From CAWIOX01 sp963837775 (GTDB taxonomy: Bacteria > Pseudomonadota > Gammaproteobacteria > Burkholderiales > Burkholderiaceae_D), in NCBI GenBank assembly GCA_963837775.1, contig CAWIOX010000006.1, positions 1 through 38,485 on the forward strand: DNA of 38,485 bases, read 5' to 3'. Of the stretch, positions 16,379 to 23,571 are shown in pieces; within the stretch, counting starts at the first letter, position 1; each line of letters opens with the position of its first letter. The position numbers and the translations under genes were made by a program. The notes beneath the pieces are model-generated. The model had not been told where the DNA came from, searched no databases, and worked only from the letters and a program-made list of their open reading frames with translations.

Positions 16379-16980
16379 CCTCGCTTGGTGAGCCGGAACA
16401 CCGCCAGGCTGCCGCGCCAGTTCGGCAGCAGCGTCACCGGCCGGCCGTCTTTCAATGCGACGCACTCCAGCACTTGTAGTCCGACCTGGTTCGCCAGTGC
16501 CTCGAAATCGTAAATGGTCGCGCAGCGGATGTTGGGCGTGTCATACCATTCGTAAGGCAGCGATTTGGAGACCGGCATGCGGCCGCGGATCAGCGCCAGC
16601 CGGTGCGGCCAGTGCGCGAAGTTCGGAAACGACACGATCGCCTCGCGCCCGACCCGCGCGATGTCGCGCAGGATCGCCTCCACATTGACCATCATCTGCA
16701 GCGACGACAGGCACAGCACGCTATCGAAGGCCTTGTCGGCAAAGATCGCCAGCCCGTTTTCCATGTCCTGCTGGATCACGTTGATGCCGCGCCGGGTGCT
16801 GGCCAGGATCTTGTCGTCGGCGATTTCGATGCCGTAGCCGCTGCAATGCTTGTCGGTCTGCAGATAATCGAGCATCACGCCGTCGCCGCAACCGACGTCG
16901 AGGATGTGCGCGCCGTCCTTGATCCAGTGCGCGATGAAGGCCAGGTCGGGGCGCAGCACGCTGAGTTCTTTGAAATTCAT
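16375..16980 (-). CDS. metW: Methionine biosynthesis protein MetW
   Basis: A 201-residue class I methyltransferase-like protein. The SAM-binding glycine loop HILDVGCGDGVMLDYL is at about residues 24-39, and FPNFAHWPHRLALIRGRMPV with LPYEWYDTPNIRCAT is diagnostic of MetW. MetW is encoded with MetX in many proteobacteria and is needed for efficient homoserine acylation; its exact chemistry is not settled. Start and stop overlap the neighbouring genes by the ATGA pattern, consistent with strict co-expression. Confidence 0.94.
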   Translation of the reverse strand: MNFKELSVLRPDLAFIAHWIKDGAHILDVGCGDGVMLDYLQTDKHCSGYGIEIADDKILASTRRGINVIQQDMENGLAIFADKAFDSVLCLSSLQMMVNVEAILRDIARVGREAIVSFPNFAHWPHRLALIRGRMPVSKSLPYEWYDTPNIRCATIYDFEALANQVGLQVLECVALKDGRPVTLLPNWRGSLAVFRLTKRG

Positions 16981-18104
16981 GCGCACTCCCGGGCGACGCG
17001 GTCGTAATAGGCGCGCACCACATTGTGGTAGCGCGGGTCTTCCAGCAAAAACGCATCGTGGCCGTGCGGCGCATCGATCTCGGCATAGGTGACGCGGCGC
17101 TGGTTGTTGACCAGCGCCTGCACGATTTCGCGGCTGCGCGCGGGTGCGAAGCGCCAGTCGGTGGTAAACGACACCAGCAGGAACTGGGCCTGGGTGTTGG
17201 CCAGCGCGCAGGTCAGGTCGCCCTTGCACGCGCGTGCCGGGTCGAAGTAATCCAGCGCCTTGGTGATCAGCAGATAGGTATTGGCATCGAAGTATTCGGA
17301 AAACTTCAGGCCCTGATAGCGCAGATAGGATTCGATCTCGAAATCGACGCCGAAGCCGAACTGGTAATCGCCGTTGCGCAGGTCGCGGCCGAATTTCTCG
17401 GCCATGCTGTCGTCCGACAGGTAGGTGATGTGGCCGATCATGCGCGCCACCGACAGGCCGTTTTTCGGCACCACGCCGTGCGCGTAATAATCGCCGCCGT
17501 GGAAATCGGGGTCGGTCAGGATCGCCTGCCGCGCGACGTCGTTGAACGCGATGTTCTGCGCCGACAGCGTCGGGGTCGACGCGATCACCACGCAGTGGCG
17601 CAGGCGGTCCGGATACATGATGCTCCAGGCCAGCGCCTGCATGCCGCCCAGCGAGCCGCCCATCACCGCCGCGAACTGGCGGATCCCGAGCGCGTCGGCC
17701 AGCAGCGCCTGCGCATTGACCCAGTCCTCCACCGTCACCACCGGGAACGCTGCGCCGTAGGGCTTGCCGCTGGCCGGATTGATGTGCATCGGGCCGGTCG
17801 AGCCGAAACAGGAGCCGAGGTTGTTGACGCCGATGACGAAGAACTGGTCGGTGTCGAGCGCCTTGCCGGGACCCACCATGTTGTCCCACCAGCCGGTGCT
17901 TTTCGGCTGGTCGGCATACACGCCGGCCACATGGTGCGACGCATTCAGTGCATGGCACACCAGCACCGCGTTGGAGCGGTCCGCATTGAGCGTGCCGTAG
18001 GTTTCGTACATCAGGGTGTAATCGGCCAGCGACGCGCCGCTCTGCAGCGGCAGCGCAGCGGCGAAGTGCATAGCTTGCGGGGTGACGATTCCGACAGATG
18101 TCAT
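16977..18104 (-). CDS. metX: Homoserine O-acyltransferase MetX
   Basis: A 375-residue alpha/beta-hydrolase that acylates homoserine in methionine synthesis. The nucleophile Ser is in GGSLGGMQALAW (about residue 148), the Asp in TTDWRFAPARSREI and the His in DAPHGHDAFLLED. LVCHALNASHHVAG and the NNLGSCFGSTGP oxyanion segment are also intact. Acetyl versus succinyl preference cannot be told with confidence by eye. The start at 18104 lies 16 bases after a 13-bp hairpin. The leader carries an intrinsic terminator and a SAM-II-like aptamer candidate, so control by S-adenosylmethionine is plausible. Confidence 0.94.
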   Translation of the reverse strand: MTSVGIVTPQAMHFAAALPLQSGASLADYTLMYETYGTLNADRSNAVLVCHALNASHHVAGVYADQPKSTGWWDNMVGPGKALDTDQFFVIGVNNLGSCFGSTGPMHINPASGKPYGAAFPVVTVEDWVNAQALLADALGIRQFAAVMGGSLGGMQALAWSIMYPDRLRHCVVIASTPTLSAQNIAFNDVARQAILTDPDFHGGDYYAHGVVPKNGLSVARMIGHITYLSDDSMAEKFGRDLRNGDYQFGFGVDFEIESYLRYQGLKFSEYFDANTYLLITKALDYFDPARACKGDLTCALANTQAQFLLVSFTTDWRFAPARSREIVQALVNNQRRVTYAEIDAPHGHDAFLLEDPRYHNVVRAYYDRVARECA

Positions 18105-18120
18105 GTTGTTCCGTATGGGG

Positions 18121-18149
18121 GGAAGCCGCTTGCGCTGCAAGCGGCTTCC
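18121..18149 (-). promoter_or_regulatory. Perfect 13-bp hairpin immediately upstream of the metX start
   Basis: GGAAGCCGCTTGC and GCAAGCGGCTTCC pair perfectly across a 3-base loop. The transcript continues CCCCCATACGGAACAAC into the ATG. With no T-run it is not a terminator; it could affect ribosome access or protect the 5' end of the message. Confidence 0.6.
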
Positions 18150-18173
18150 GAATTAAGGCTCAAAAATGCAAAA

Positions 18174-18201
18174 AGCCCGATAGCAATCAGCTTATCGGGC
18201 T
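18174..18201 (-). terminator. Rho-independent terminator in the metX leader / after ptsI
   Basis: On the minus strand AGCCCGATA pairs with TATCGGGCT (9 bp, 10-base loop), followed by TTTTGCATTTTTG. It ends transcription from ptsI. It could also serve as the regulated terminator of the metX leader, because its 5' arm can alternatively pair with the aptamer candidate at 18279-18288. Confidence 0.75.
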
Positions 18202-18233
18202 AAATCAGGGCTTGTTATGGTCTGCAAGCACGC

Positions 18234-18307
18234 TTTAGCCGTATTTATGCAGGATACCCGATGCCGGAGCTCCCTTGCGCCCGCAAGCTGATATCAAATC
18301 GGCGCAA
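18234..18307 (-). ncRNA. SAM-II-like riboswitch aptamer candidate upstream of metX
   Basis: Read on the minus strand, TTGCGCC (18307-18301) and GGCGCAA (18281-18275) form a perfect 7-bp P1 stem. The 19-base loop begins GATTTGA and ends CTTGCG, resembling the SAM-II loop (GAUUUAA...UUGCA). After a 26-base insert comes ATAAATACGGCTAAA (18248-18234), resembling the conserved SAM-II 3' segment AUAAAUGUAGCUAAA. Position upstream of metX fits the known SAM-II targets metA/metX. Against it: the pseudoknot pairing between loop and 3' segment is only partial, and the insert is unusual. The call is an inference by eye. Confidence 0.42.
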
Positions 18308-18340
18308 TGACGATAAGAATAACCAAGTCTGCTGTTGTCG

Positions 18341-20129
18341 TCAAACGGCAACGGCGGACAGGTCCGGGGCCTGCATGCCCATGGTCTGCAATTGCCGCAC
18401 CAGCGTGCTGATCGTGTCCGGATCGTAGCTGCGCAGGATTTTTTTTGCGTGCGGCTCGATCACTGGCAGCGCGCTGTTCAGGATTTCATGCTTGACCGGC
18501 AACAATGCGGCCGGCGGCATCGACAGTTCACGGAAACCCATGCCGATCAGCAGCCGCGTGAGCTTGGTGTCGGCCGCCATCTCGCCGCAGATCGAGACCG
18601 GAATCCCGGCCTTCTGGCTGGCCGCCAGCGTCAGCGCCAGCAGATGCAGGATCGCCGGGTGCAGCGGGTTGTACAGGTGCGCGACCTCGTAATCGGCGCG
18701 ATCGATGGCCAGCGTGTACTGGATCAGGTCGTTGGTGCCGATCGACAGGAAATCCAGGCGCTTGACGAACATCGGCAGCGCCAGCGCGGCGGCCGGTATT
18801 TCGATCATCGCGCCGACCGCGATCTGCTCGTCGAACTTGAGGCTGGCGTTGCGCAGTTGCGCCTTCGCGCGTTCGATCAGCGCCAGCGTCTGTTCGATTT
18901 CGAACGCATGCGCCATCATCGGGATCAGCAGCTTGACCGGCCCGAACGCGGAGGCCCGCAGTATCGCGCGCAACTGGGTCAGGAACAGCTGCGGCTCGGC
19001 CAGGCAATAGCGGATCGCGCGCAAGCCCAGCGACGGATTGAGCGCGGTCTGTTCGGCGCCGTCGAGCTGCTTGTCGGCGCCGATGTCGAGCGTGCGGATC
19101 GTGACCGGGCGGCCTTTCATCGCGACCACCGCTTTCTTGTAGGCCTCGAATTGCTCCTGCTCCGACGGCAGGTTGCCGGCGCCGCCGATGCGCCCCATGA
19201 ACAGGAATTCGGAGCGGAACAGGCCGACCCCCATCGCGCCGGCATCGAGCGCGGCCGCGCAATCGTCGGGCAGCTCGATATTGGCGAGCAGGGTGACTGC
19301 GGTGCCGTCTTGCGTGACGGTCGGCATCTTGCGGATTTTCGACAGTTTTTTGCGGTCGCGCTGCAGCTTGAGCAGGCGCTCGCGGTACTGCTCGAGCACC
19401 ACCGGCGGCGGCGCGACCACGATCACGCCGGCATCGCCGTCGACGATCAGCCAGTCGTCCTGCTTGATCAGCGTGGACGCGTTGGCCATGCCGATCACGG
19501 CCGGGATGTCGAGGCTGCGTGCGACCAGCGCGGTATGCGAATTCTGGCCGCCGACATCGGTGACGAAGCCGCTGAACGCGCGATCCCGGAACTGCAGCAT
19601 GTCGGCCGGCGAGATGTCGTGCGCGACCACGATCATGTGCGCGGCTCTGCCATCCGGCATCCTGCACCGGCGGCAACTGGTGGGCGGTGCCGGTCAGGAC
19701 CTTCAGCACGCGCTCGCCGATTTGCTGGACATCGGCCTTGCGCGCGCGCAGGTAAGCGTCTTCGATTTCATCGAACTGCGCGGACAGCTCGTCGATCTGG
19801 GTCAGCAGCGCCCATTCGGCGTTGTAGTGACGGCTGCGGATGATCTCGAGCGGCGCTTCCGACAACATCGGGTCGGCCAGGATCAGCGCATGGACATCGA
19901 TGAAAGCGCCCAGCTCGGTCGGCGCATCCGGCGGCAGCTCGGCCCACAGCGCCTGCAGTTCCTGGTTGACGCTGGCGATCGCATCCTGCAGCCGCTGGAC
20001 CTCAGCCTCCACTTTTTCCTGTGGAATCAGGTAGTGCTTGACATCCAGCGCCGCCGGCGTGATCAAATGGGCGCGGCCGATGGCGATGCCGCGTGAAACG
20101 GGTATCCCGTGCAGTGTGAAAGAAGCCAT
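18341..20129 (-). pseudogene. ptsI: PTS phosphotransferase enzyme I, split by a single-base frameshift
   Basis: Enzyme I transfers phosphate from phosphoenolpyruvate to HPr. The N-terminal frame (from 20129, MASFTLHGIPVSRGIAIGRA) carries the HPr-binding domain. The continuation in another frame carries the phospho-His loop GGQNSHTALVARS, the PEP-binding segment GLFRSEFLFMGR, FLSIGTNDLIQY and the catalytic Cys region VSICGEMAA. The frames change near 19652-19661; removing one base there gives a smooth LPPVQDPDGRAAHMIVVAHD. Combined length is about 595 residues, normal for the family. Since everything else is conserved, a sequencing error is as likely as true inactivation. It lies 53 bases behind ptsH, with a terminator at 18174-18201. 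Confidence 0.85.
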
Positions 20130-20181
20130 CCGTATCAACCTGTATGCGTCATTTTTATTAAAGGAGGGCTGCTGATGGCAG

Positions 20182-20451
20182 TTATTCGCCTTCGCCGAAC
20201 TTGTCGTTGATCAGCGCGGTCAGCGCAGTGACGCAGGCCTGTTCGTCCGGGCCATCGGCTTCCAGCATGACTTTGGCGCCCTTGCCGGCAGCCAGCATCA
20301 TCACGCCCATGATCGATTTGGCATTGACGCGGCGGGTGTTGCGGGTCATCCAGATCTCGCTTTTGTATTTCGCTGCGAGCTGGGTCAGTTTGGCGGAGGC
20401 TCGGGCATGCAGGCCGAGCTTGTTCGGGATTTCTATTTCTTGCTGGATCAT
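20182..20451 (-). CDS. ptsH: HPr phosphocarrier protein
   Basis: An 89-residue HPr. The active-site His is in KLGLHARASAKL (about residue 15), and the regulatory Ser region is VNAKSIMGVMMLAAGKGAKV (Ser about 46). It accepts phosphate from enzyme I. In many betaproteobacteria this HPr belongs to a regulatory (not sugar-importing) phosphotransferase chain, and no sugar permease is present here. HprK is not in the window. The start at 20451 is 4 bases after the EIIA stop codon, so the two are tightly linked. Confidence 0.95.
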   Translation of the reverse strand: MIQQEIEIPNKLGLHARASAKLTQLAAKYKSEIWMTRNTRRVNAKSIMGVMMLAAGKGAKVMLEADGPDEQACVTALTALINDKFGEGE

Positions 20452-20455
20452 TTTT

Positions 20456-20863
20456 TTAGTTTGGAGAAAGACGAACACGATTATCGACACGGACCGCGCC
20501 ATTCTGGCCGCCCGCGAGTGCCATTTCAACCACCACATCGAGCGTATCCTGGCGGTAAGTCAGCGCGCGCAACAGCATCGGCAGGCTGATGCCGGCGATG
20601 ACGTCGATGTGGCCGGGCTGGCTCAGCTTGTTGCAGCAATTGGAAGGGGTGCCGCCCATCACATCGGTGATCACCAGCACGCCGCTGCCGTCATCCAGCC
20701 GTGCGATGGCGGCGTGGGCCAGGCGATTGACTTCGGCCGGGTCCTGATCGGCCACCACGTCGACCGCCTCGATGCGCTCAGGGCGGCCGTGGAATACATG
20801 GCCGGCCGCCTCGATGAAGGCCTGACCCAGCGGCGCATGTGTCAACAGCAGGATTCCAACCAT
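20456..20863 (-). CDS. PTS mannose-family EIIA component
   Basis: A 135-residue IIA protein of the mannose class. The phospho-His is in MVGILLLTHAPLGQAF (residue 9), and VLVITDVMGGTPSN is the conserved turn beside the active site. It is encoded without IIB, IIC or IID genes, as in regulatory phosphotransferase chains of betaproteobacteria, where it probably ends the relay EI-HPr-EIIA. The start at 20863 was chosen from the family N-terminus; the frame stays open upstream. Gene order gshA-gshB-EIIA-ptsH-ptsI is a recurring one in this group. Confidence 0.9.
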   Translation of the reverse strand: MVGILLLTHAPLGQAFIEAAGHVFHGRPERIEAVDVVADQDPAEVNRLAHAAIARLDDGSGVLVITDVMGGTPSNCCNKLSQPGHIDVIAGISLPMLLRALTYRQDTLDVVVEMALAGGQNGAVRVDNRVRLSPN

Positions 20864-20879
20864 ATCAATCCACCATAGC

Positions 20880-20945
20880 AAGGGAGTATATCGAAAAATA
20901 CCGAAAAAGCCGCACATAAACACTGCGAGTCTTACATGTACTCCC
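20880..20945 (+). repeat. Dispersed intergenic repeat, degenerate copy E, with terminal inverted repeat
   Basis: GGGAGTATATCGAAAAATA followed by AAAGCCGCACATA matches the 5' half of the family, but the 3' half is diverged. Its ends pair (GGGAGTA with TACTCCC). It lies between the gshB stop codon and the EIIA gene. Confidence 0.4.
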
Positions 20946-20964
20946 CCTTAGTATTTTTATCGGC

Positions 20965-21903
20965 TCAGAATGCCTTTTCGAGCGCATCGATGAACATCGC
21001 GGCGACATCGAAGCCTTTCTGCTGCTTGATTTCCTGGAAGCAGGTCGGGCTGGTGACGTTGACTTCCGTCAGATAATCGCCGATCACATCCAATCCTACC
21101 AGTAACAGGCCACGCTGGTACAGCAGCGGCGCCAGGGTTTCGGCGATTTCACGGTCGCGCGCCGACAGTTCCTGCGCGACGCCGAGCCCGCCGGCGGCCA
21201 GATTGCCGCGCACTTCGCTGCCTTGCGGGATGCGCGCCAGCGAGAACGGCACCACCTTGCCGCCGATCAGCAGGATGCGCTTGTCGCCCTGCACGATTTC
21301 CGGGATGAAGCGCTGCACCATGATGGTCTGGCGGCCGTTGCCGGTCAGGGTCTCGATGATGGCGCCGAGGTTCATGCCGTCGTCCTTGACCCGGAACACG
21401 CCGGTGCCGCCCATGCCGTCGAGCGGCTTGAGGATGATGTCGCGGTGCAGCGCATGGAACGCGCGCAAACGGGCGTCGTCGCTGCTGATCAGGGTCGGCG
21501 CGGTAAATTGCGGGAATTGCACGATCGCCAGTTTTTCATTGTGGCTGCGAATCGCCTCCGGCTTGTTGAACACGCGCGCGCCCTGCCGCTCCGCCAGTTC
21601 CAGCAGATAGGTCGCGTAGATGTATTCCATGTCGAACGGCGGGTCCTTGCGCACCACGATCGCATCGAAGCCGGACAAGGGCTGCGCCAGCGGCGCTGAC
21701 GCGCGGAACCAGTCGTGGCTGTCGCCGGTCAGGCTGATCTGGCTCGCATTGGCGACGATGTTGCCGCTGTCGCAGGCCATGTCCTTCTGCTCGAATGCGT
21801 AGATCGTGTGGCCGCGCCGGGCCGCCTCCGTGATCATCGCGTAGGTGGTGTCCTTGTAGGTTTTGAAGCTGGCCAGCGGATCGGCGAGAAAGGCGATTTT
21901 CAT
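20965..21903 (-). CDS. gshB: Glutathione synthetase
   Basis: A 312-residue ATP-grasp ligase that adds glycine to gamma-glutamylcysteine. Visible are the N-terminal MKIAFLADPLASFKTYKDTT, VVRKDPPFDMEYIYATYLLE, the ATP-binding KPLDGMGGTGVFRV, MVQRFIPEIVQGDKRILLI, and LLVGLDVIGDYLTEVNVTSP (metal and nucleotide binding). Length matches the family (about 315). The start codon overlaps the gshA stop codon (TAATG). Confidence 0.96.
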   Translation of the reverse strand: MKIAFLADPLASFKTYKDTTYAMITEAARRGHTIYAFEQKDMACDSGNIVANASQISLTGDSHDWFRASAPLAQPLSGFDAIVVRKDPPFDMEYIYATYLLELAERQGARVFNKPEAIRSHNEKLAIVQFPQFTAPTLISSDDARLRAFHALHRDIILKPLDGMGGTGVFRVKDDGMNLGAIIETLTGNGRQTIMVQRFIPEIVQGDKRILLIGGKVVPFSLARIPQGSEVRGNLAAGGLGVAQELSARDREIAETLAPLLYQRGLLLVGLDVIGDYLTEVNVTSPTCFQEIKQQKGFDVAAMFIDALEKAF

Positions 21904-23201
21904 TAGTAGATTTCCGGATTCGGGTCGGTTCGTTCAAGTTCCAGCGAGGCGGCCAGCAGCGCCAGCCGCGCCACCACGCCATACATGTAGAAACGGTTGG
22001 GCGCGGTAGTGCCCGGTTTTGCATTCAGATCGGGCAAGGAATGCTGGTGCTGGAACGCCAGCGGCACGAAATGCGCGCCCGGCGCATTCAGGTTTTCGTT
22101 GATCGCGCGCTCGGCATGGACCCGGTAAAAGCCGCCGACCACATAGCGGTCGATCATGTAGACCACCGGTTCGGCCACCGCCTCGTTGATTTTCTCGAAC
22201 GAATGCACGCCTTCCTGCAGGATCACGTCGCTGATTTCCAGCCCTTCCTTGCCGACCGCCATCTTGTTGCGCTGCTTGCGGTTCAGGTCTTTCACCTCGG
22301 CCGCATCGGTGACGGTCATGATCCCCATGCCGTAGGTGCCGGCATCGGCCTTGACGATCACGAACGGCTTTTCCTTGATCCCGTATTCCTTGTATTTCTT
22401 GCGGATCTTGGCCAGCAGGGTATCCACATTCGACGCCAGGCACTCTTCGCCGACGCGCTCATGGAAGTCGATGCCGCTGCATTTGCCGAAAAAGGGATTG
22501 ATCATCCACGGGTCGATATCGACCAGTTTCGAGAACTTCTTGGCGACTTCGTCATACGCGGCGAAATGCTTGCTCTTGCGGCGCACCGCCCAGCCGGCGT
22601 GCAGCGGCGGCAGCACCGTCTGTTCGTGCAGGTTTTCCAGGATGGCCGGAATCCCGGCCGACAGGTCGTTGTTGAGCAGGATCGTGCAGGGGTCGAAATC
22701 CTTCAGGCCGACCCGGCGCCCGTTTTTCGAGCGCAGCAGCGGTTCCAGCATCAGCGTGCTGCCGTCCGGCAGAGCGATCGGGGTCGGCTCGGTGACCTCC
22801 TCCGACAGCGAGCCGAGCCGCACATTGAGCCCGGTCTGGCGGAAAATCTGGATCAGGCGCGCGATGTTTTGCAGATAGAAGGTGTTGCGCGTATGGCGCT
22901 CGGGGATCAGCAACAGGTTCTTCGCATCCGGGCAGTATTTTTCGATCGCCGCCATCGACGCCTGCACCGCCAGCGGCAGCATTTCCAGCGACAGGTTGTT
23001 GAAGCCGCCCGGAAACAGGTTGGTATCGACCGGCGCCAGCTTGAAACCGGCATTGCGCAAATCGACCGAGCAATAAAACGGCGGCGTATGTTCCTGCCAT
23101 TCCATCCGGAACCAGCGCTCAATGGACGGCGTCGCCGCAAGGATTTTCTTTTCGAGATCGTGCAGCGGACCGTTTAAGGCCGTGACGAGGTGTGGAACCA
23201 T
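21903..23201 (-). CDS. gshA: Glutamate-cysteine ligase (proteobacterial ATP-grasp-like type)
   Basis: A 432-residue enzyme for the first step of glutathione synthesis. It is not the E. coli type but the form known from Acidithiobacillus and betaproteobacteria, recognisable by FYCSVDLRNAGFKLAPVDTNLFPGGFNNL at the substrate site, KPFVIVKADAGTYGMGIMTV (ATP-binding strand and loop) and EPVVYMIDRYVVGGFYRVH. The start at 23201 gives MVPHLVTALNGPLHDLEKKI. It is the first gene of a probable gshA-gshB-EIIA-ptsH-ptsI run on the minus strand. Confidence 0.93.
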   Translation of the reverse strand: MVPHLVTALNGPLHDLEKKILAATPSIERWFRMEWQEHTPPFYCSVDLRNAGFKLAPVDTNLFPGGFNNLSLEMLPLAVQASMAAIEKYCPDAKNLLLIPERHTRNTFYLQNIARLIQIFRQTGLNVRLGSLSEEVTEPTPIALPDGSTLMLEPLLRSKNGRRVGLKDFDPCTILLNNDLSAGIPAILENLHEQTVLPPLHAGWAVRRKSKHFAAYDEVAKKFSKLVDIDPWMINPFFGKCSGIDFHERVGEECLASNVDTLLAKIRKKYKEYGIKEKPFVIVKADAGTYGMGIMTVTDAAEVKDLNRKQRNKMAVGKEGLEISDVILQEGVHSFEKINEAVAEPVVYMIDRYVVGGFYRVHAERAINENLNAPGAHFVPLAFQHQHSLPDLNAKPGTTAPNRFYMYGVVARLALLAASLELERTDPNPEIY

Positions 23202-23387
23202 ATAAAACCTTTTTGCGTGACGAGGCAGGAGTGATGCGCGTTGGCAGCGAACGGGTGCGTAAATTCTAGCAGCCTGCGCGCGAACATGTTGAATCCCAGA
23301 TAGCTTGGGCTGCTGTGCCGAATTATCAAGCCCCGGCGGCTCGATTCGGCCCTAGGCCAGCCACTAGCGGCGCCCGGTGCGGCGTTG

Positions 23388-23470
23388 GCATGGTTTATAT
23401 ACTACCCCATGTATATTTTATTGCCCTTTAAATGCCTGCGGCAGATCGATGATATCTGCCCATACTCCAC
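23388..23470 (-). repeat. Dispersed intergenic repeat, copy F (reverse orientation)
   Basis: On the minus strand it reads GGAGTATGGGCAGATATC, then ATCTGCCGCAGGCATTTA, then AATAAAATATACATGGGGTA, then GTATATAAA. This aligns over its full length with copy G at 33352-33433. It lies downstream of amtB and upstream of gshA, in the same orientation as both. Confidence 0.65.
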
Positions 23471-23500
23471 CGATTTTGCAAATGCGGCGGCGCAAATGCA

Positions 23501-23525
23501 AATTGCCGCACAGGGTGCGGCAATT
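23501..23525 (-). terminator. Second hairpin of a tandem pair downstream of amtB, likely terminator
   Basis: AATTGCCGCAC pairs perfectly with GTGCGGCAATT across a 3-base loop. The minus-strand transcript continues with TTTGCATTTG. It follows the GC-rich hairpin at 23532-23557. Confidence 0.6.
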
Positions 23526-23531
23526 CCGTGG

Positions 23532-23557
23532 GCGGGGTCCGGCGCACCGGACCCCGC
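23532..23557 (-). terminator. First hairpin downstream of amtB
   Basis: GCGGGGTCCGG and CCGGACCCCGC form a perfect 11-bp stem with a 4-base loop, 14 bases after the amtB stop codon. It has no T-run of its own; together with the next hairpin it probably ends the glnK-amtB transcript. Confidence 0.55.
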
Positions 23558-23571
23558 GTTACACCACCCGA

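Noticed and set aside
15101..16513. Long plus-strand open frame opposite ampG
   Set aside because: It is antisense to a clear membrane transporter gene and contains no recognisable domain.
20160..20210. AAAGGAGGG followed by an ATG on the plus strand
   Set aside because: The frame is only about 11 codons long and lies antisense to the ptsH 3' end and the ptsH-ptsI gap; chance ribosome-binding-site match.
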